Below, in pieces: positions 1-9,309 of a stretch of 64,000 bases of DNA. Below the pieces are notes generated by a model. That model ran no database searches. It was not told the origin of the DNA and worked only from the letters and a program-made list of their open reading frames with translations. The DNA comes from Sipunculus nudus (lineage: Eukaryota; Annelida; Sipuncula; Golfingiida; Sipunculidae), in the NCBI GenBank assembly GCA_026874595.1, contig JAPPUL010000088.1, positions 124,001 through 188,000 on the forward strand, written 5' to 3'. Position 1 is the first letter of the stretch; every line of letters begins with the position of its first letter. Made by a program: the position numbers and the translations under genes.

Positions 1-83
1 GGGCTTAATGATTTGGTTTATTAAGATAAAGTAAATTATTAAGATGCAAGTAAAGATAAATATTATGAAGACAAGGTAAAAGG

Positions 84-1394
84 ATGAATGCAAAGAATAA
101 GAGGACAGTAACAATAATAGATAACGTTACAGGCAAGAAGGTAGAATTGCCGGTATTAGAGGGGACATTGGGGACACCGGTAGTAGACATACGTGAATTA
201 AAAAAAGAGCTTGGCTTTTTCACATTGGATCCTGGGTTTGTATCAACAGCAAGTTGTATGAGCGGGATAACGTATATCGATGGGGAGAATGGGGTTTTGT
301 TACACAGAGGTTATGCTATAGAACAGCTTGCACAGCAAGGAGATTTTCTTGAGACGGCGTATTTGCTTTTAAATGGAGAATTACCGACTAAGGAAGAGTA
401 TTCGGAATTTAGGAATGCAATAATCTATCATACAATGATCCATGAAGGGATAAAGAATTTTTATAATGGGTTTAGACGAGATGCCCATCCTATGGCGATA
501 ATGGTAGGAGTGGTAGGGGCGTTGTCGGCCTTTTATCACGACTCATTAGATATAAATGATATAGATCATCGAATAGTATCAGCTCATAGACTAATTGCCA
601 AGATGCCAACTATTGCAGCAGGTAGCTATAAATATTCTGCAGGGCAACCGTTTGTATACCCTGATAATTCACTTGGGTATGTTGAGAATTTTCTTTATAT
701 GATGTTTTCCGTACCGTGTGAAAAGTACGTAGCAAATCCTTTAGTGGTAGATGCTTTGGAGAAGATATTAATTCTACATGCAGATCACGAACAAAATGCA
801 AGCACATCAACAGTACGTCTTGCAGGCAGTTCCCAAGCAAATCCTTTTGCCTGCGTGTCTTCGGGGATTACAGCTTTATGGGGGCCTGCACATGGTGGGG
901 CTAATGAGGCTGTTTTGCGAATGCTTAATGCTATTGGTAGTGTTAAGAACATCCCTAAGTTTTTGGCAAAGGCAAAGGATAAAGATGACCCTTTTAGGCT
1001 TATGGGTTTTGGACATCGTGTTTACAAAAATCATGATCCTCGGGCACAGATATTAAAAAACAGTGCCGCAAAGCTTCTTAATGACCTTTCTATTAGCGAT
1101 CCTATATTTGACATTGCTTTGGAATTGGAAGATATTGCACTAAAAGATGATTATTTTATTGAAAGGCAGCTTTATCCTAATGTTGATTTTTATTCAGGTA
1201 TAATTCTTAAAGCTATTGGCATACCTATAAATGTATTTACTGTTATATTTTCATTAGCGCGGACAGTAGGTTGGGTATCACATTGGAAAGAGATGATAGA
1301 TAAAGATAGCCCGCTTCGTATTGGCCGGCCAAGACAGCTTTATACAGGTCCTAGCACAAAAAAGTATATTCCTATGAACAAACGTCGTCGTTAA
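84..1394 (+). CDS. gltA: Citrate synthase (type II, hexameric-type length)
   Basis: Condenses acetyl-CoA and oxaloacetate to citrate, the entry step of the TCA cycle. The 436-residue product has the length of the large Gram-negative type. The catalytic triad is visible: His270 in GPAHGGANE, His311 in GFGHRVYKN and Asp368 in NVDFYSG, each offset by six from the E. coli enzyme. The N-terminal beta region of the large type, with the [16 protein letters not shown] stretch, is also present. A weak AAGG lies about 7 nt before the ATG. The gene stands alone on the plus strand and converges on the PAS gene 12 bp away, so the two must share a very short terminator region. Identification is firm. Confidence 0.97.
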   Translation: MNAKNKRTVTIIDNVTGKKVELPVLEGTLGTPVVDIRELKKELGFFTLDPGFVSTASCMSGITYIDGENGVLLHRGYAIEQLAQQGDFLETAYLLLNGELPTKEEYSEFRNAIIYHTMIHEGIKNFYNGFRRDAHPMAIMVGVVGALSAFYHDSLDINDIDHRIVSAHRLIAKMPTIAAGSYKYSAGQPFVYPDNSLGYVENFLYMMFSVPCEKYVANPLVVDALEKILILHADHEQNASTSTVRLAGSSQANPFACVSSGITALWGPAHGGANEAVLRMLNAIGSVKNIPKFLAKAKDKDDPFRLMGFGHRVYKNHDPRAQILKNSAAKLLNDLSISDPIFDIALELEDIALKDDYFIERQLYPNVDFYSGIILKAIGIPINVFTVIFSLARTVGWVSHWKEMIDKDSPLRIGRPRQLYTGPSTKKYIPMNKRRR

Positions 1395-1406
1395 TAACTT
1401 ACTATA

Positions 1407-2882
1407 TTACTTAGTTTCGTTTGAATTACCATTTGAATTGCCAAGTGTCAGCTTCTTTTTAGTTTCTATCGACTTTATAGTTTCTATCGACTTTATAGTT
1501 TCTAGCAACTCCTTTGTTCTTTTGTGGCTTTTAAGCTCTTTGTATAATCTTCTCTTTAATATCCATATCTCTTCCATTTGTTTTTTAACTATACTTTCTA
1601 ATTTGTTTCTGTGTAATATAAGTATATCCTTTTGTGCTTTTTCGTCTGTTATGTTGTCTGTTACCCATATTGTCCCAAGTCTGCCATCATTTTCTTTTAT
1701 AAGTCTACCTTTGAACTTACACCATATTATATTGCCTCCTTTGCATACTGCCGGAAAGTCGAAACTATAATTCCTTTTATTTAGAAATTGATTATCTATA
1801 TCAGTTAAGAATTGTGTGTATTCTCTGCCTGAAAACGGATAAAGTATTTTTACCCGCTTGTTTTCAAGCTCCTCTTTCTTATACCCAAAAAGCTTTGCAA
1901 ATCTATGGTTTATCCAACTGAATCTATTACTCTTTACATATGCTATGCCAGTTGTACTTTTTTCAAGTATTGTGTCCATCTCTTTTAAATCGTTTTCAAG
2001 CGCATCTTCAAGCTGTTTTCTTTGCGTTATGTCTCTTCCTACCGTTATTAAGCCTTTTAGTTTGTCGGTTTCTTCTTTAAGCTTTATACTTAAAGTGTCG
2101 TAGGTCCTAGTTTGGCCATTTGCAAGTACAATTTGCCGTTCATCCTGTATTAATCTATCTCTTTGCTTAAAAGCGTCTTTTATATACCATTTGCTAAATA
2201 CTTCCTTATGTTTTTTAGAAAGCTTCTTTTCTATCTCTTTTGGAGTTTTTAATATGTAGCTTTTTGAGGGTATTCTAAACATCTTCATAAGCGATTCATT
2301 TGCAAGCAAATATCTTCCCTCGTCGTCTTGCAGGCTTATTAAGTCAGGAATTGAGTTTACTATTGCATTTAATTTTGCTTCGTGTTCTTTAAGCAAATAA
2401 AGGCTATTCTCCTCTTTTGTTATATCGCGAAATGATAGTACTATTGAAGATGGCTCAAGTAGACTCTCTTCGTATACTGGGTAAGTGTTTAGGGAAAGCC
2501 ATATTAGGTTTTCTCGCCCTCCTTTTTTACCTTCCTTTGTCCCTTCCTCTTTAACGTCTTCCTCTTCAATTATTCCTATCTTTTTGTTTAGTAGCGGGGT
2601 TTGGTTTCTTATTGTCTTTTCTAGGGGATAAGTATTTTTAGTGAGTGGTCTTTTATTAGCATTTACTACTCTTTTAAATCTTTTTATAAGTGCACTTTCT
2701 TTATACCCTGTTATATCACTTTTGAATAATCTTTTGGCAACGCTATTATAAAATAGTACTCCTTCCTTTATGCTGTAATATATAATGCCTTCGTTTAGAC
2801 TTGCTATTATCGAATGGCTTTGGTGCTGAGTCTCTAAAAACTCATTTACTTTATGCTCTTTTTCTCTAATATTATTATTCAT
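1407..2882 (-). CDS. Triple-PAS sensory protein without an output domain
   Basis: A 491-residue cytoplasmic protein built of three PAS-type sensor modules: about residues 20-165 (ending in a SFRDITKEE segment), 170-290 (ending in VGRDITQRKQLE) and 295-420 (ending in WVTDNITDEKAQ). Each ends in the DIT motif usual for PAS/PAC units. After the third module there is only a basic coiled coil of about 70 residues. No histidine kinase, GGDEF, EAL or methyl-accepting domain follows, and no membrane segment precedes. The tail contains repeats encoded by an 18-bp tandem repeat. It is either a stand-alone PAS adaptor or a sensor that has lost its output domain. It lies downstream of the TPR lipoprotein and ftsZ, with a 130-bp gap. 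Confidence 0.8.
   Translation of the reverse strand: MNNNIREKEHKVNEFLETQHQSHSIIASLNEGIIYYSIKEGVLFYNSVAKRLFKSDITGYKESALIKRFKRVVNANKRPLTKNTYPLEKTIRNQTPLLNKKIGIIEEEDVKEEGTKEGKKGGRENLIWLSLNTYPVYEESLLEPSSIVLSFRDITKEENSLYLLKEHEAKLNAIVNSIPDLISLQDDEGRYLLANESLMKMFRIPSKSYILKTPKEIEKKLSKKHKEVFSKWYIKDAFKQRDRLIQDERQIVLANGQTRTYDTLSIKLKEETDKLKGLITVGRDITQRKQLEDALENDLKEMDTILEKSTTGIAYVKSNRFSWINHRFAKLFGYKKEELENKRVKILYPFSGREYTQFLTDIDNQFLNKRNYSFDFPAVCKGGNIIWCKFKGRLIKENDGRLGTIWVTDNITDEKAQKDILILHRNKLESIVKKQMEEIWILKRRLYKELKSHKRTKELLETIKSIETIKSIETKKKLTLGNSNGNSNETK
1461..1504. repeat. 18-bp tandem repeat inside the PAS gene
   Basis: Two perfect copies of an 18-bp unit and a partial third. They encode the repeated ETIKSI segment at the C-terminus of the PAS protein. 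The unit is a multiple of three, so copy-number changes keep the frame. Confidence 0.85.
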
Positions 2883-3016
2883 AAGTGCTTTATATTATTT
2901 TTTTAAATCAAACTGATATTATAAAACACTAGACTTAATTAGGTATTATGCTTTTTATATTTTTGATTGCTCAACCTGCAAGCAAGGCACAGTTAAGACA
3001 AAATGAAGGCAGAGAA

Positions 3017-4297
3017 TTAGAAGACTTGTTTTACAGTTGTTGTTATTACAATTATTTGTATTTCATTATCCCTTGCAAGTTTTGAGTTTAGTATCTGGCC
3101 TTCTATTACAAGAGCTCGTTTTGGCTGTCGTAGATCAAGTTTTAGAAAGTCATTCTCTTTAACTAGAACTCTTATGTTTGGTAGCCGCTCAAGGATTATT
3201 TCATATTTATAGCTAAGCGCTTTATTACTTTCTTTTTTTAGGAAATTGTCAAGTACCCCACGTGTTTTTCTATCCAGAAGGCCTTTATTTGGGTTTTCTT
3301 TGTAACTTAATAGCTTGCCGCGTATATTTACATGTTTTTCTTCGTATTGCACAAAAATATTCTTTTTAAGATTCTCTTTGTTCTTCAGTTTCTCAGCTTT
3401 AAAATAACTTAGAAGTACAATTAGATCAGCATTTTTGTAGGGACTTTCTTTTTCACCCTTTTCTTTTAGCAATTCTATTGTTTTTGTTCCTTCTATTCCT
3501 TCTATTCCTTCTATTCCTTCTATTCCTTCTATTCCTACTGTTCCTACTGTTCCTTCTATTCCCTGAGCTTTAATTGATATTTTATTTAAAGGTTTTGCCT
3601 TTTCTAATTTTGATATGTATTCTTTGGCTTTCTCTTTGTATTTGGACTTAGGGTATTTTAAAAGTAGTTCCAAGAATGCATTATTTGAATTTCTATATGC
3701 CTCGCGCTCGTATTGACTTACTCCATCCTTATACAATATCTGCTCTTCTAAAAGTTCCTTTTTATCTCTTAAAGAATTATTGGTATTTAGTATAAGGCTT
3801 AATATCTTCTGTGCTATGTAATATTCTTCACGGCTATAATGCTCTTTTGCCTTTTCGTATAAACTGTTTGCTCTTATGTCTTTTGTCCATCTTGAAGCGC
3901 TAAGCTCATATTCTTTTAGTCGCTTTAATGTCTTACTATAATCCTTTTCTTTATATAGCTTTTTTATTTCTTCTTCTTTTGATTTATTGCTAAGTTCTAT
4001 GACATTTCTTTTGTAAGCGCTTTCTGGGAATATTGCAAGTAGCTTTCTTACATAAACTATCACCTTGCTATATTCTTTAGCCTCATAAGCACTTTTACTT
4101 AGTGTATATAATGTGTGGCTTATATTCTCTTCTTCCGATGCATAATCTTCTTTTTGTTTTATTGCCTGTTCATAGTAGATTAACGCCTCGTCATAGTCCT
4201 TCTTTGCAAAGTAGTCGTTTCCCTTTTGGAGATTCTTATCCTCTGCGCTACACCCTGTTACAAGTAATATTATTAGTAAACTATTTATAATCCACAA
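3017..4297 (-). CDS. TPR-repeat lipoprotein
   Basis: A 426-residue predicted lipoprotein: a short hydrophobic signal with the lipobox LVTGC near residue 16, then TPR-like helical pairs (for example NDYFAKKDYDEALIYYEQAI at about 26-45, with further units to about 235). This resembles outer-membrane-associated TPR lipoproteins of the BamD/YfgC style. A run of IEG/TVG tripeptide-pair repeats (about residues 248-272) separates the TPR part from a C-terminal domain of unknown type. The start is a TTG placed to keep the complete signal peptide; no good ribosome-binding site is visible there. It lies downstream of ftsZ across a 160-bp AT-rich gap with TATTAT repeats. The precise role is unknown. Confidence 0.75.
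   Translation of the reverse strand: MWIINSLLIILLVTGCSAEDKNLQKGNDYFAKKDYDEALIYYEQAIKQKEDYASEEENISHTLYTLSKSAYEAKEYSKVIVYVRKLLAIFPESAYKRNVIELSNKSKEEEIKKLYKEKDYSKTLKRLKEYELSASRWTKDIRANSLYEKAKEHYSREEYYIAQKILSLILNTNNSLRDKKELLEEQILYKDGVSQYEREAYRNSNNAFLELLLKYPKSKYKEKAKEYISKLEKAKPLNKISIKAQGIEGTVGTVGIEGIEGIEGIEGIEGTKTIELLKEKGEKESPYKNADLIVLLSYFKAEKLKNKENLKKNIFVQYEEKHVNIRGKLLSYKENPNKGLLDRKTRGVLDNFLKKESNKALSYKYEIILERLPNIRVLVKENDFLKLDLRQPKRALVIEGQILNSKLARDNEIQIIVITTTVKQVF
3487..3558. repeat. 9-bp variable-number repeat in the TPR lipoprotein gene
   Basis: Eight 9-bp units in a row: five identical (ttccttcta), two variants (ttcctactg) and one more of the first type. On the coding strand they give IEG and TVG triplets. 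Length change by slippage would be in frame and would alter the linker between the TPR part and the C-terminal domain. Confidence 0.9.
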
Positions 4298-4458
4298 AAC
4301 TATATTAACCGATTCTTTATTATACTGCGTATTATTATACTGTATTATTTTTATACTACATATTAGTATAATACTATTATTATAATACTATTATTATAAA
4401 TTGAGTACTTAATATTTCCTTCTGATATTTCCTCTTAAAAGTCTTTACTTTCTCTTTC

Positions 4459-5670
4459 TTACTTTCTCCTTAAAAAAGCTGGTATATCAAGATCATTCTC
4501 ATCGTATAACTGTGTCCCAACACCGTGCTCCTCTTTTTTATAACTAATATCCCTTCTAAAATTTATTCTATCTCCTCTATGGTTAGTTATATTATGGCTA
4601 GTTGTATGGTTAGCTCCTGCTACATTATTGTTGATCCCAACTTCTTTTACTTCTCGATTATCCGTCCGTCCACTTTGCCTTTTATCTAAATCTTTTGAGG
4701 AAACGCTCTGTTTTTCATTAAATCCTGTAGCAATAACAGTAATCTTAACTTCGTTTGTGATTGCAGTATCTATGGCTGTCCCTATTATAATATTTGCATC
4801 CTTATCGGCACTTTTTGTTATCAGGGTTGCAATCTCTTCATATTCCATTAGTGATAAATCATTTCCGCCCGTTACGTTTACCAAAACTCCTTTAGCACCG
4901 TCCATCCTAACTCCTTCAAGTAAAGGATTGGATATAGTTGCTTCTGTGGCTTCTTTTGCTTTATTCTCTCCTTTGCCAATCCCTATTCCCATTATAGCAT
5001 TTCCTGCTTTGCTCATTATTGTCCTTACATCTGAAAAGTCAACATTTACAAGTCCCGGAATCGTTATTATGTCGGATATACCCTGTACACCCTGTCTTAA
5101 TACATCATCAGCAAGTAAAAAGGCATCCTTAAACGAAGTGTTTTTGTCTACAAAGGATAGTAAGTTCTGGTTTGGAATGGTTATTAGTGTGTCTACCATT
5201 TTAACAAGCTGTGATATCCCGCGTTCTGCCTTCTCCATCCTTTGTCGTCCTTCAAAGTGAAACGGCTTTGTTACTACTCCGACAACCAAAGCGCCTGTTT
5301 CTTTTGCAACTTCTGCTATAACCGGTGCTGCCCCTGTGCCTGTCCCACCGCCCATGCCAGTCGTTATGAATATCATGTCGGCACCTTGTAGGCTCTCAAG
5401 TATTTTTGCCTTGTCTTCTATTGCCGCTTTCTCTCCTATATCTGGGTTTGCTCCGGCGCCAAGACCTTTTGTCAGCTTCGTTCCTATTTGTATCTTGTGT
5501 AATGCTTTTGACAAACTTAAGGCTTGGGCGTCTGTGTTTGCTACTACAAAATCTACATTCTGTATATTCGAATTTATCATACGGTTTACTGCATTACATC
5601 CTCCGCCTCCAACCCCCACAACCTTTATTATCGTTGGGCTTTGCTCTTCTCCAAATATTTCTATACTCAT
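4459..5670 (-). CDS. ftsZ: Cell division protein FtsZ
   Basis: Tubulin-like GTPase that polymerises into the division ring. The 403-residue product shows the GGGTGTG GTP-binding signature at residues 107-113, the T7-loop segment [11 protein letters not shown] and, after a variable linker, the conserved C-terminal tail DIPAFLRRK that binds FtsA and ZipA-type partners. The start has a strong GGGAGGGG ribosome-binding site. It follows ftsA by 81 bp on the same strand, the classical ftsQ-ftsA-ftsZ order. Identification is certain. Confidence 0.99.
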   Translation of the reverse strand: MSIEIFGEEQSPTIIKVVGVGGGGCNAVNRMINSNIQNVDFVVANTDAQALSLSKALHKIQIGTKLTKGLGAGANPDIGEKAAIEDKAKILESLQGADMIFITTGMGGGTGTGAAPVIAEVAKETGALVVGVVTKPFHFEGRQRMEKAERGISQLVKMVDTLITIPNQNLLSFVDKNTSFKDAFLLADDVLRQGVQGISDIITIPGLVNVDFSDVRTIMSKAGNAIMGIGIGKGENKAKEATEATISNPLLEGVRMDGAKGVLVNVTGGNDLSLMEYEEIATLITKSADKDANIIIGTAIDTAITNEVKITVIATGFNEKQSVSSKDLDKRQSGRTDNREVKEVGINNNVAGANHTTSHNITNHRGDRINFRRDISYKKEEHGVGTQLYDENDLDIPAFLRRK

Positions 5671-5751
5671 TATATGTCCCCTCCCAGAACTATAATAATT
5701 TTTCTTTAACTATATCTTAATCTAATCTTTAAGGCTCTTTTATTAAGCTCT

Positions 5752-6996
5752 CTAACTAAAAAAGTCTTTTGCAAATTCACTTATAGACGTTTTTACTCGT
5801 CTTAATATTCCATTCTTATATTGACTCCCTACCACTCCCGCATCTTCGTTTTTAAAACCGTATATTACAAGTCCTGCAGCTGTTGAGTAACTTGGTGAGG
5901 CTATCTTGTCTTTAAGGCCTCCACTTAGATTTGGAAGTGCAACTCGTACAGGCAAGTTAAATATATTGTCGGCTTGAATCTCGATTCCCGATAGGAGTGA
6001 TGAACCGCCTGTAAGAACTATCCCGCCGTTTATATAATCTAACATCCCATTACGTCTAATGTCATTGTATACAAGTAGTAATATTTCCTCAAGGCGTGGT
6101 GATATTATGCCAGTTACGCTATCGCGTAAAACCTTTATCCTACTCCTGCCTCCTACCGCCGGTATCTCTATCTCCTCGTCCTCCATTTCTATTTCCTCAC
6201 TTGGCATTTTATATAAATTGTAGTTTAGCTTTACATATTCCGCTGTATTGTCGGGGACTCTAAGACCCACCGATATGTCTTTTGTTATATGTTTTCCGCC
6301 TATTGGCAGGATCTTACTGTACCTTGTGCTGCCATTATACGATATCAGAACGTCAGTTGTTCCGCCCCCTATGTCTATCAAAAGTACTCCAAGCTCTCTT
6401 TCTTCGTCTGTTAATACCGCTTCTGCTGAGGCAAGAGCGCTTAATACTATATTCTCTATCTTAAAACCTGCTCGGTTTACACTCTTTGTTATGTTTTGTA
6501 AGACCGTTGTGCTTGCTGTTACTATATGGGTATTTACCTCAAAGCGTATTCCGGTCATCCCAACCGGGTCTTTTACATTGTCTTGATCGTCTACTATGAA
6601 TTCCCACGGTATTACATGTACTATCTCTCTATCTAACGGTAAGTTTATTGTTTGTGCTGCTTCTATTGCTCGGGCTATCTCTTTGTCTGTTATCTCTCGG
6701 CTTTTATTTGATACCGCTATCACACCTCGGCTATTTTTACTCTCTATATGCGATCCTGTTATAGACACGTATAATGAGCTTACTGTTATACCTGCCATAA
6801 GTTCAGCTTCTTCAACCGCTTTTAATATTGCTTCTGTTGTACTGTCTATGTTTACTATTATGCCCTTTCGTATCCCGTTTGAGGGCGCTTGTCCAACCCC
6901 AAGTACCAAAAACTCATTGTTTTCATCCATCTCTCCTATTACTGCTGACACTGTTGTTGTGCCTATATCAAGTCCTGTTATGAGACCTCTTTCCAT
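5752..6996 (-). CDS. ftsA: Cell division protein FtsA
   Basis: Actin-like ATPase that anchors FtsZ to the membrane. The 414-residue protein starts with the phosphate-1 motif GLDIGTTTVSAVIGE, has the phosphate-2 motif LLIDIGGGTTDV around residue 205 and the adenosine motif GGIVLTGGSSLL near 325. It ends in a basic amphipathic helix (RRVKTSISEFAKDFFS), the expected membrane-targeting sequence. It lies between ftsQ and ftsZ. The upstream gap of about 210 bp is unusually long for this operon and filled with purine-rich tandem repeats on the coding strand (see the repeat entry). Confidence 0.98.
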   Translation of the reverse strand: MERGLITGLDIGTTTVSAVIGEMDENNEFLVLGVGQAPSNGIRKGIIVNIDSTTEAILKAVEEAELMAGITVSSLYVSITGSHIESKNSRGVIAVSNKSREITDKEIARAIEAAQTINLPLDREIVHVIPWEFIVDDQDNVKDPVGMTGIRFEVNTHIVTASTTVLQNITKSVNRAGFKIENIVLSALASAEAVLTDEERELGVLLIDIGGGTTDVLISYNGSTRYSKILPIGGKHITKDISVGLRVPDNTAEYVKLNYNLYKMPSEEIEMEDEEIEIPAVGGRSRIKVLRDSVTGIISPRLEEILLLVYNDIRRNGMLDYINGGIVLTGGSSLLSGIEIQADNIFNLPVRVALPNLSGGLKDKIASPSYSTAAGLVIYGFKNEDAGVVGSQYKNGILRRVKTSISEFAKDFFS

Positions 6997-7070
6997 ATCT
7001 TCCCCGTATATTTTTTTGTCTCTTCGTTTTTATAGCCGCTTTTATAGCTTATCCCGTTTAAGCTTTTATA

Positions 7071-7191
7071 TCCCTCATCCCTTTCCTCCCTCATCCCTTT
7101 CCTCCCTCATCCCTTTCCTTTCTTCCCCATTTCCTTTCTTCCCCATTTCCTTTCTTCCTTCTATCCTCCTTCTATCCTCCTTCTATCCTCC
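7071..7191. repeat. Three adjacent tandem-repeat arrays between ftsQ and ftsA
   Basis: The gap holds three copies of a 16-bp unit (7071-7118), two copies of a different 16-bp unit (7119-7150) and three copies of an 11-bp unit (7159-7191). On the ftsA coding strand all are nearly pure purine and contain GGAGG or GGAAAG, so the leader carries repeated Shine-Dalgarno-like segments about 65-180 nt before the ftsA start. Confidence 0.9.
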
Positions 7192-7207
7192 TTTTATCTT
7201 TCTCCCT

Positions 7208-8041
7208 TTATTTGCCATGCTTCTCTACTATTAGCCCTGCAAAGCGTAGATCGTATCCTTTATCCTCTCCTGCCTTAACAGCTCCTTTAGCATTCTTACC
7301 TCTTATAGCCCCCATAAAACCGCTTTTTATAAATGATATCATGTAGAATATCTTGCTTAACTTAAGTTCTTTACCAAAGTAGAACTTGCTCTTTATTCCT
7401 CTATATCTTATATAGTTCTTCTCTTCATTTGAGTATAGTTTAACCTTCTCTATCTTTTCATACTCTTTTTTATTTATCTCTTTTAATATATTTAACGTAA
7501 ATAGTACTCCCTTTATATCTGCTCTTTGTACCTTGTCTCCAAGATTGTATTTTACGCCCTTTACATCAACCGTTGCCTTTTCAACTATCGGATGCTTCGA
7601 CAAGGATTTTATGTGCTTATTTACTACATAGCCGCTTTTATCTAATCCTATATATTTATTTCTTGCTCCCTTGTTTCTTGCTCCCTTCTTAGCTATGGCT
7701 TCCGAAACAGATACTTGTAATAATCCAACTATTTGTCCATCCAATACCTCTATTTGTACCTTGTTCGGATATCTAAGCTCTATATTCACTGCGTACGTTT
7801 TGTATAACTTTTGAGTACGCTTTAATAGCTTTTTAGTCTCCAGCTTGTATATCTTATCTGCAATCCCTTCTAGTAACACTTCCCGTTCGTAGCGCGTTAA
7901 CTCCCGTCCGTTTACATATACATTCTCTATCTTAAAATAGCCTTTTGAATCAACAAAGACCAATAGCCCAAATAGCAACACTATTGCAAGGACTATGTAA
8001 TATATGTATTTTATTAATTCCTTCTTCTTTTGTAATCTCAC
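7208..8041 (-). CDS. ftsQ: Cell division protein FtsQ (POTRA domain)
   Basis: Bitopic inner-membrane protein that links early and late divisome proteins. The 277-residue product has a basic cytoplasmic N-terminus, one membrane segment (about residues 11-29) and a POTRA-type domain beginning with FKIENVYVNGRELTRYE near residue 36, followed by the beta domain with ELRYPNKVQIEVLDGQ. A short GARNK duplication sits near residue 120. Sequence conservation is low, as usual for FtsQ, but position directly before ftsA and topology agree. A 144-bp gap separates it from ftsW upstream. Confidence 0.9.
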   Translation of the reverse strand: MRLQKKKELIKYIYYIVLAIVLLFGLLVFVDSKGYFKIENVYVNGRELTRYEREVLLEGIADKIYKLETKKLLKRTQKLYKTYAVNIELRYPNKVQIEVLDGQIVGLLQVSVSEAIAKKGARNKGARNKYIGLDKSGYVVNKHIKSLSKHPIVEKATVDVKGVKYNLGDKVQRADIKGVLFTLNILKEINKKEYEKIEKVKLYSNEEKNYIRYRGIKSKFYFGKELKLSKIFYMISFIKSGFMGAIRGKNAKGAVKAGEDKGYDLRFAGLIVEKHGK

Positions 8042-8185
8042 CCTCTTTTATTGCATCCTCTTTTATCTTTTTTACTTTTTTGTTTCAAGCGTTTTTTCGT
8101 TTCAAGCAAAAGATAAAACAACTGCTTTAACGTCGTCAGTTTTCTTAATATCCATTATCTATTTTTTATCTATTTATATATCTAT

Positions 8186-9289
8186 TTATAGTCTATTTTG
8201 TTGTCTGTTTTTTGTTGAGGCTCTTTTAAGCGAGAGTATTAAACCTATGAAAAGACTTGATACTATTAGTGAGTTGCCGCCGAAGCTTAAAAAAGGTAGT
8301 GTTATTCCGGTTATTGGAATAGTGCCAAGTACGCTGCTTAGGTTAAATACAGTCTGGTATATTAACATAAGCATAGCTCCGTGTAATATGTAGGCTTGTG
8401 GTAGCTCCTCTATGTTTTTTAGCAGTTTAAAACATTGGTAATATAAATACATATAAAGAAATAGTATTGTAAGGCCTCCGATAAATCCTGTGTCAAGTAC
8501 TATTGTTGCAAAGTAAAAGTCTGTGTGTGCTTCTGGTATAGGGTTATTATAACTGCCTATCCCAAAACCTTTTCCAAATAGTCCTGACTCACTTATTCCT
8601 TTGGTTGCAAGTTTCTCTTGCAAGGGTGAATAGCTTGTGTCTATGAACTTCTTTATATATTTTAATAGCCTTTCTTTCATGTGGCTTACTGAGGTTAGGA
8701 GAAAGTATAAAAGAGGTAGGCCTGTTAGAGCTATATATAAAAAATATCTTATTGGAGCTCCGGCTATGAAGAGGATATTTAAAGATACAAATAATACTAA
8801 AAAGGAGCTTGAGAAGTCCTTTCCTATAAATATTAGAATGAAGAATAAGCCTATTATAAGTAGCATAGGAGCTAGATCTTTAAAGGAGTCTAGTTTTAGT
8901 TCGGGGCTGGATAGTTTTTTTGCCATAAAAAGTATTATTGCAAGTTTTGATAGTTCTGAGGGCTGTATGTAAAATAATCCAATATCTATCCAACGACGTG
9001 TTCCGCTTATCTCAGAGCCTATGCCGGGTATTAATACCATAATAAGCAGCGTTAGGGTGATAAGTACTATGAGAGTGGCAAGCTTTAAAAAAACTTTTGG
9101 GTTTATACGAGCAGTAAATAAAATTAATATTACCGATATGACTCCGTATATTAACTGTCGAGTGAAAAAGTAGGTATCAGCTAGATTAAGACGTTCTGCT
9201 ACCTTTGCGCTAGAGCCATACATAAATGCTATGCTTATTGCAATTAGGATAAATGTCGTTATGAAGATTTTTATGTCAATATATTTCAT
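8186..9289 (-). CDS. ftsW: SEDS-family peptidoglycan polymerase FtsW/RodA
   Basis: Integral membrane glycosyltransferase that polymerises lipid II. The 367-residue protein has about ten hydrophobic segments and the family motifs GTRRWIDIG and IQPSELSK (about residues 95-115), PEAHTDFYFA in the large loop (about 250) and GITLPFLSFGG near 325. The position between murD and ftsQ favours FtsW over RodA. The segment that usually reads PD(F/L)GT is GKDFSSS here, so that residue set is atypical. It follows murD by 20 bp and is very likely cotranscribed with it. Confidence 0.93.
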   Translation of the reverse strand: MKYIDIKIFITTFILIAISIAFMYGSSAKVAERLNLADTYFFTRQLIYGVISVILILFTARINPKVFLKLATLIVLITLTLLIMVLIPGIGSEISGTRRWIDIGLFYIQPSELSKLAIILFMAKKLSSPELKLDSFKDLAPMLLIIGLFFILIFIGKDFSSSFLVLFVSLNILFIAGAPIRYFLYIALTGLPLLYFLLTSVSHMKERLLKYIKKFIDTSYSPLQEKLATKGISESGLFGKGFGIGSYNNPIPEAHTDFYFATIVLDTGFIGGLTILFLYMYLYYQCFKLLKNIEELPQAYILHGAMLMLIYQTVFNLSSVLGTIPITGITLPFLSFGGNSLIVSSLFIGLILSLKRASTKNRQQNRL

Positions 9290-9309
9290 TAATTTATAAA
9301 TAGGTCTTT

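Noticed and set aside
4628-5260. Long open frame antisense to ftsZ
   Set aside because: It is the mirror of a conserved gene, with low complexity and no start signal; the same holds for other frames antisense to ftsZ, ftsA, maeB, parB, the FapA-like gene and rny.
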